DNA of 8,603 nucleotides from JAKAGZ01 sp964412105 (GTDB taxonomy: Bacteria > Bacteroidota > Ignavibacteria > Ignavibacteriales > Ignavibacteriaceae): assembly GCA_964412105.1 (NCBI GenBank), contig CAYPNM010000084.1, forward strand, positions 1 through 8,603. The letters are read 5' to 3'. Of the stretch, positions 5,262 through 8,603 are shown piece by piece. The position numbers and the translations under genes are program-made. Each line of letters starts with the position of its first letter. The stretch's first letter is position 1. The notes beneath the pieces are model-generated. The model was not told the DNA's origin and did not search any database. It saw only the letters and a program-made list of their open reading frames with translations.

Positions 5262-6695
5262 ATGGCAAAAATGACTTCCGAATTAATTGATACTGATCTT
5301 TCCGATATTAAAGACAGCGAGTTAATTAATGATGATATTGCAGCCACTAGAGTATCTCAAAGAACATGGGGTACTTATAATATTGCTGCGCTATGGGTTG
5401 GAATGAGCGTTTGCATCCCGACATATCTGCTTGCAAGCGGATTGATAGCCGGAGGAATGAACTGGTGGCAGGCATTGATGACGATAGTTCTGGGAAATAT
5501 TATAGTGCTTATTCCAATGGTTTTGAATGCTCATGCCGGCACAAAATATGGAATTCCTTTCCCCGTATTAGCACGCTCATCATTTGGAACGCTAGGTTCA
5601 AATGTGCCAGCCTTGCTTCGTGCTCTGGTTGCATGCGGTTGGTTTGGAATACAAACCTGGATTGGAGGCGAGGCATTTAATTCATTAATAATTTTGCTAT
5701 TACCGAGCTGGGCTGTTTTTTCCTGGGGACCCGCTGTTGGATTCATGATCTTTTGGGCTATGAACGTTTACTTTATTGTGAAGGGAACAGAATCAATACG
5801 CTGGTTAGAGTCTTTTGCAGCTCCCTTTTTAATTGTGATGGGTCTAGTGCTTTTATATTGGGCGTGGAAAAATGGAGGCGGCTTTGGCCCGATTTTGAGT
5901 CAGCCAAGCAAGTTTCAGACAATGAGCGAGTTCTGGCAGTTTTTTATTCCTTCTCTAACAGGAATGGTTGGATTCTGGGCGACTATTTCATTAAACATAC
6001 CTGATTTTACGCGATATGCAAAAAGTCAAAGAGCGCAAATTATCGGACAGGCTATAGGACTTCCTCCAACGATGGCCTTGTTTTCCTTTATTGGAATCGC
6101 TGTCACTTCTGCGACTGTAGTAATATTTGGTGAAGCAATCTGGGACCCCGTTGTACTGCTTTCAAAATTTCACAATCCGTTCGTGGTCTTTCTTTCTTTG
6201 GTTTCTTTGATAATTGCTACCTTAACAACAAATATTGCAGCAAATGTTGTTTCACCTGCAAATGACTTAGCGAATCTTTTTCCAAAAAAAATAAATTTTG
6301 TAAAAGGCGGGTTAATCACAGCTGTAATCGGAATTGTGATGATGCCGTGGAAACTACTTTCTGATTTTAGTGCATATATTTTCGGCTGGCTTATTGGATA
6401 TTCCAGTTTTCTCGGGCCGATTGCGGGTATTTTAATTTGTGATTATTTCATAATCCGCGATCAACATCTTGAGGTAAAAGATCTTTATATAAGAAACGGG
6501 ATTTATGAATATAAAAGAGGATTTAACCCAAAAGGGATCGTATCTCTTGCGGCAGGTGTTTTTGTTGCATTAATTGGATTGATTATTCCTTCACTTCATT
6601 TTCTGTATGATTATGCGTGGTTTGTTGGTTTTGTTGTTTCGTTTGTTGTTTATTATTTAACTATGAATAACAATAAAGGTAGTAAATCTGCTTAG
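5262..6695 (+). CDS. NCS1-family nucleobase/hydantoin-type permease
   Basis: This is an inner-membrane cation-coupled symporter of the nucleobase-cation-symport-1 family (Mhp1, PucI, CodB and fungal Fur relatives). At 477 residues it has family-typical length, with a charged cytoplasmic N-terminus of about 35 residues and roughly twelve hydrophobic helices, near 39-60, 70-90, 115-145, 155-172, 185-201, 226-245, 265-290, 305-338, 347-365, 372-396, 426-443 and 449-467. Substrate-site signatures are visible: Trp127 and Gln131 in GWFGIQ, Trp239 in GFW, the NIPDFTRYAKSQ motif (245-256), and TNIAANVVSPANDL (323-336), whose Asn residues lie where Mhp1 contacts hydantoin. Its place at the end of the pyrimidine cluster suggests uracil, thymine, dihydropyrimidine or hydantoin as cargo; sequence alone does not separate these. 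The start is supported by AAGGAA (5249-5254), seven bases before the ATG. Confidence 0.92.
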   Translation: MAKMTSELIDTDLSDIKDSELINDDIAATRVSQRTWGTYNIAALWVGMSVCIPTYLLASGLIAGGMNWWQALMTIVLGNIIVLIPMVLNAHAGTKYGIPFPVLARSSFGTLGSNVPALLRALVACGWFGIQTWIGGEAFNSLIILLLPSWAVFSWGPAVGFMIFWAMNVYFIVKGTESIRWLESFAAPFLIVMGLVLLYWAWKNGGGFGPILSQPSKFQTMSEFWQFFIPSLTGMVGFWATISLNIPDFTRYAKSQRAQIIGQAIGLPPTMALFSFIGIAVTSATVVIFGEAIWDPVVLLSKFHNPFVVFLSLVSLIIATLTTNIAANVVSPANDLANLFPKKINFVKGGLITAVIGIVMMPWKLLSDFSAYIFGWLIGYSSFLGPIAGILICDYFIIRDQHLEVKDLYIRNGIYEYKRGFNPKGIVSLAAGVFVALIGLIIPSLHFLYDYAWFVGFVVSFVVYYLTMNNNKGSKSA

Positions 6696-6701
6696 TAATA
6701 C

Positions 6702-6730
6702 TGGCCTGCTGCTTTTATAGCAACAGGCCA
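6702..6730. terminator. Hairpin between convergent genes, probable bidirectional terminator
   Basis: TGGCCTGCTGC (6702-6712) pairs with 6720-6730 around a 7-base loop, giving 10 of 11 pairs. The one C-A mismatch (6709/6723) becomes a G-U wobble in the minus-strand transcript, so the stem is complete in that direction. It begins seven bases after the permease stop and lies about a dozen bases beyond the stop of the convergent gene. The A/T-rich flank is not a pure T tract in either direction, so efficiency is uncertain. Confidence 0.6.
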
Positions 6731-6742
6731 ATTAAAATAAAA

Positions 6743-7786
6743 TTACTTTAATAACATCATCTTGATTGTTTTGGTAAAGGAACCCGTCTTTAACCGCGCA
6801 ATATAAAACCCACTTGATAAATTCTTTGCTGTGAAATTAACATTGTAAACTCCAGCAGGTTGCATTTTGTCGACAAGAGTTGCTACTTCCTTTCCTAGTA
6901 TATTATATATTTTTAATTGAACAGGAGATTCCTTTGGAAGAATGTATTCAATTTTCGTTGATGGATTAAATGGGTTTGGATAATTCTGTTTTAATTTATA
7001 GTTCTGAGGCAGCGCACTAGTTTGTTTCACATCAGTAGTAATAATTGCACCATTGTAATTTGTCCCATCAACACTGATCGTTCCATTATCTGCAGGGTTT
7101 GAATCTGTTGCACTTACTTCAACCTGCGCACCGTTTTTTGCGACAAAATAGTAAGAAACCATTGTAAGAGGGCTTATAGTAGTCGTTTCTTTTATCCTTA
7201 AAGCATCGTAGCTGGCTCCTCCGGGTAATTTCAAGGTACCGTAGGCGTCTACTATAGAACTGATCGAAACGCTCGATGAACTGATTGGTGTTCCATTTAA
7301 TGATTGTGATTGTGTATATGTTTGAGACCAGGTTGAGTCATAAGTCATTGGATTCACATATTGCTGTCTGTATGGATTATCTTTTATTTCGATTGTATCC
7401 CCCGGGAAAGTACTAGTTGTTGTTGCACTTCCCATTAGGTCATAAGTGCCATTTAGTTTATAGTATGACCAAATATCTGTCTGAACACCACCGGTAGTAT
7501 CTGAACTGTGTCCGCAAATATCTGCACCTGAGAAATCGCTTATATTGGGAGCAGTTGATGGATCCACTATTTCAAGGTCAGCTGATTTATTGTAGATCAG
7601 TCCGCTAAAATCCCAGTTATTGCCTCCACCCGGGGAACCAATATCAACAGATGATTGTAATGTATCTGAATAGACAGTTATAGTATTACCAACTTTAAAT
7701 ATATTTGCTTTATCACCTGTAGTTATTGTGATTTGCGCAAAAGCAGCATAGCTTAAAGCAATTACGAATAGAAGAATTTTTTTCAT
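6743..7786 (-). CDS. Secreted protein with type IX secretion (Por) C-terminal sorting domain, function unknown
   Basis: A 347-residue exported protein. Residues 1-17 are a Sec signal peptide (Lys2-Lys3, hydrophobic core, cleavage expected after AFA before Gln18). Residues about 18-255 are rich in Ser, Thr, Gly and Asn and look like beta-structure without a motif I can assign. Residues about 260-347 are a T9SS type A sorting domain: NYPNPFNPSTKIEY (268-281), the LKIYNILGKEVATLV strand region (291-305), GVYNVNF and SGFYIARLKTG, ending in a basic KTIKMMLLK tail. Such domains direct cargo across the outer membrane and are then removed or anchored. The start is fixed by AAAGGAGGT (complement of 7794-7802), seven bases upstream. 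It is separated by 55 bp from the OmpA-family gene upstream on the same strand. It carries no visible link to pyrimidine metabolism. Confidence 0.88.
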   Translation of the reverse strand: MKKILLFVIALSYAAFAQITITTGDKANIFKVGNTITVYSDTLQSSVDIGSPGGGNNWDFSGLIYNKSADLEIVDPSTAPNISDFSGADICGHSSDTTGGVQTDIWSYYKLNGTYDLMGSATTTSTFPGDTIEIKDNPYRQQYVNPMTYDSTWSQTYTQSQSLNGTPISSSSVSISSIVDAYGTLKLPGGASYDALRIKETTTISPLTMVSYYFVAKNGAQVEVSATDSNPADNGTISVDGTNYNGAIITTDVKQTSALPQNYKLKQNYPNPFNPSTKIEYILPKESPVQLKIYNILGKEVATLVDKMQPAGVYNVNFTAKNLSSGFYIARLKTGSFTKTIKMMLLK

Positions 7787-7841
7787 CCCTTGGACCTCCT
7801 TTAATTTAAAGTAAATTGAATTAGGTTAATTTTCATAATGT

Positions 7842-8603
7842 CTATAACTTGATAAATTCAACTCTCCTGTTATTAGCTTTACCTTCAGGGGTAGTGTTTT
7901 CGTCTATAGGCTTGCTTTCTCCATATCCAACAGTTTCTAGCCTAGAAACATCTATGCCTGAATCAACCAACAAAGATTTTACTGCTGCAGCACGTTCTTC
8001 GGAAAGTTTTTGATTGTATGCTTCCTCACCATCGCTATCTGTGTGTCCTTCAATTCTGAATCTTAGATCGGGGTGTTCATTCATTAATTTAACAATTTCA
8101 TTTATAGTACCCATTGATTCAGCCTTAATTGTTGATTTGTTAACATCGAACAAAATACCGTGGGTTACAAACTTGCCGTCAGCTATAATGCGGTCATACA
8201 ATTTCTTGCCACCTTCATTTACTCTAATATCTTTTATTGCACAAATTTTTATAAAGCGATCATCATATTGTACACCTATTGAGAACATTTTAGGTTCGAA
8301 TTTTACACGAGGAATATTCAGCATTCTTTCGTGATCCATATAAAATTTCAGTGATCTCTTGTTAAAAGCGATAGCAATGTGTTTCCATTTAGGTTGCCAG
8401 TTTTTTTTCTCTTCTCTGTAATTTGCAGTTTGTCCACCAAAGCCTCCCATTTTAACCCTATCCCAGAAAATATCTATTACTCTATTATCCCTGTTCCCAC
8501 GTTCAGTAGCTCCACGTCCTTCGAAAAGCCTGATTTGATATTGTTCAGTTCTTCTCGTTGCCAGTTCTTCAAAGAAAACATCAAACTCAATTGTAAAAAC
8601 ATC
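7842..8603 (-). CDS. OmpA-family peptidoglycan-binding protein with N-terminal jelly-roll-like region (N-terminus beyond window)
   Basis: The minus frame is open to the window end, so 253 C-terminal residues are visible and the true start lies beyond 8603; the ATG at 8450 is internal. Numbering from the window edge, residues about 1-130 resemble a LamG/concanavalin-like beta-sandwich (FTIEFDVFF at 3-11, then WKHIAIAFNKRSLKFYMDHE). Residues about 148-253 are a canonical OmpA C-terminal domain: ILFDVNKSTIK, RIEGHTDSDG with the Asp that binds diaminopimelate, NQKLSEERAAAV, VGYGESKPI, and NNRRVEF with the second ligand-binding Arg. The protein would anchor the outer membrane or a periplasmic complex to peptidoglycan. 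The N-terminal export signal cannot be checked. It is co-directional with the T9SS-sorted protein gene; shared transcription is possible but not shown. Confidence 0.87.
   Translation of the reverse strand, partial: DVFTIEFDVFFEELATRRTEQYQIRLFEGRGATERGNRDNRVIDIFWDRVKMGGFGGQTANYREEKKNWQPKWKHIAIAFNKRSLKFYMDHERMLNIPRVKFEPKMFSIGVQYDDRFIKICAIKDIRVNEGGKKLYDRIIADGKFVTHGILFDVNKSTIKAESMGTINEIVKLMNEHPDLRFRIEGHTDSDGEEAYNQKLSEERAAAVKSLLVDSGIDVSRLETVGYGESKPIDENTTPEGKANNRRVEFIKL

Noticed and set aside
5393..6004. Open frames inside the permease gene on both strands
   Set aside because: They overlap the conserved NCS1 frame and encode cysteine/arginine-rich nonsense typical of out-of-frame reading.
8014..8334. 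Plus-strand open frame opposite the OmpA-family gene
   Set aside because: It is antisense to the conserved OmpA domain, with no independent support.
8448..8450. ATG complement at 8450 as start of the OmpA-family gene
   Set aside because: All 51 codons between it and the window end are open and read as plausible beta-strand protein, and no ribosome-binding site precedes this ATG.

Overview
The window is A/T-rich bacterial DNA, probably a draft or metagenome-derived scaffold, because it contains a run of exactly 100 N. The best lineage clue is the minus-strand secreted protein ending in a type IX secretion (Por) sorting domain with the YPNPFNPSTKIEY core. That spelling is typical of Ignavibacteria and related members of the Bacteroidota/Chlorobi (FCB) group. 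The OmpA-family envelope protein and the orphan four-helix-bundle (S23/IVP) gene fit the same assignment. It is an inference from sequence style, not a phylogenetic placement.

Region 1 (1-6695, plus strand) is a reductive pyrimidine catabolism cluster. It holds the C-terminal two thirds of preT (NAD(P)H/FAD electron-input subunit), preA (FMN and two 4Fe-4S clusters, reduces uracil/thymine to the 5,6-dihydro form), hydA (dihydropyrimidinase, opens the ring to N-carbamoyl-beta-alanine), a kynureninase-like fold-type I PLP enzyme of unknown substrate, and an NCS1-family nucleobase/hydantoin-type permease. Together they can import a pyrimidine or hydantoin-like base, reduce it and open the ring. 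The third classical enzyme, beta-ureidopropionase, is not in the window and may lie upstream of position 1.

Region 2 (2182-2524) breaks the otherwise tight preTA-hydA order. It contains both ends of a four-helix-bundle gene of the S23/intervening-sequence-protein family, with an assembly gap in its middle and an in-frame TAA just after the gap. The gene is bracketed by an imperfect 26-bp inverted repeat with a perfect 12-bp core. The left arm starts a few bases after the preA stop and the right arm runs into the hydA ribosome-binding site. This looks like a small dispersed or mobile cassette sitting in the operon and is the most interesting object in the window. A second palindromic repeat-like element lies between hydA and the PLP-enzyme gene.

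Region 3 (6743-8603, minus strand) is convergent and unrelated to pyrimidine use. It holds a secreted T9SS-sorted protein of unknown function and, upstream of it, an OmpA-family protein with a jelly-roll-like N-terminal region whose start lies beyond the window. A hairpin between the permease and the T9SS gene probably marks the end of both transcription units.
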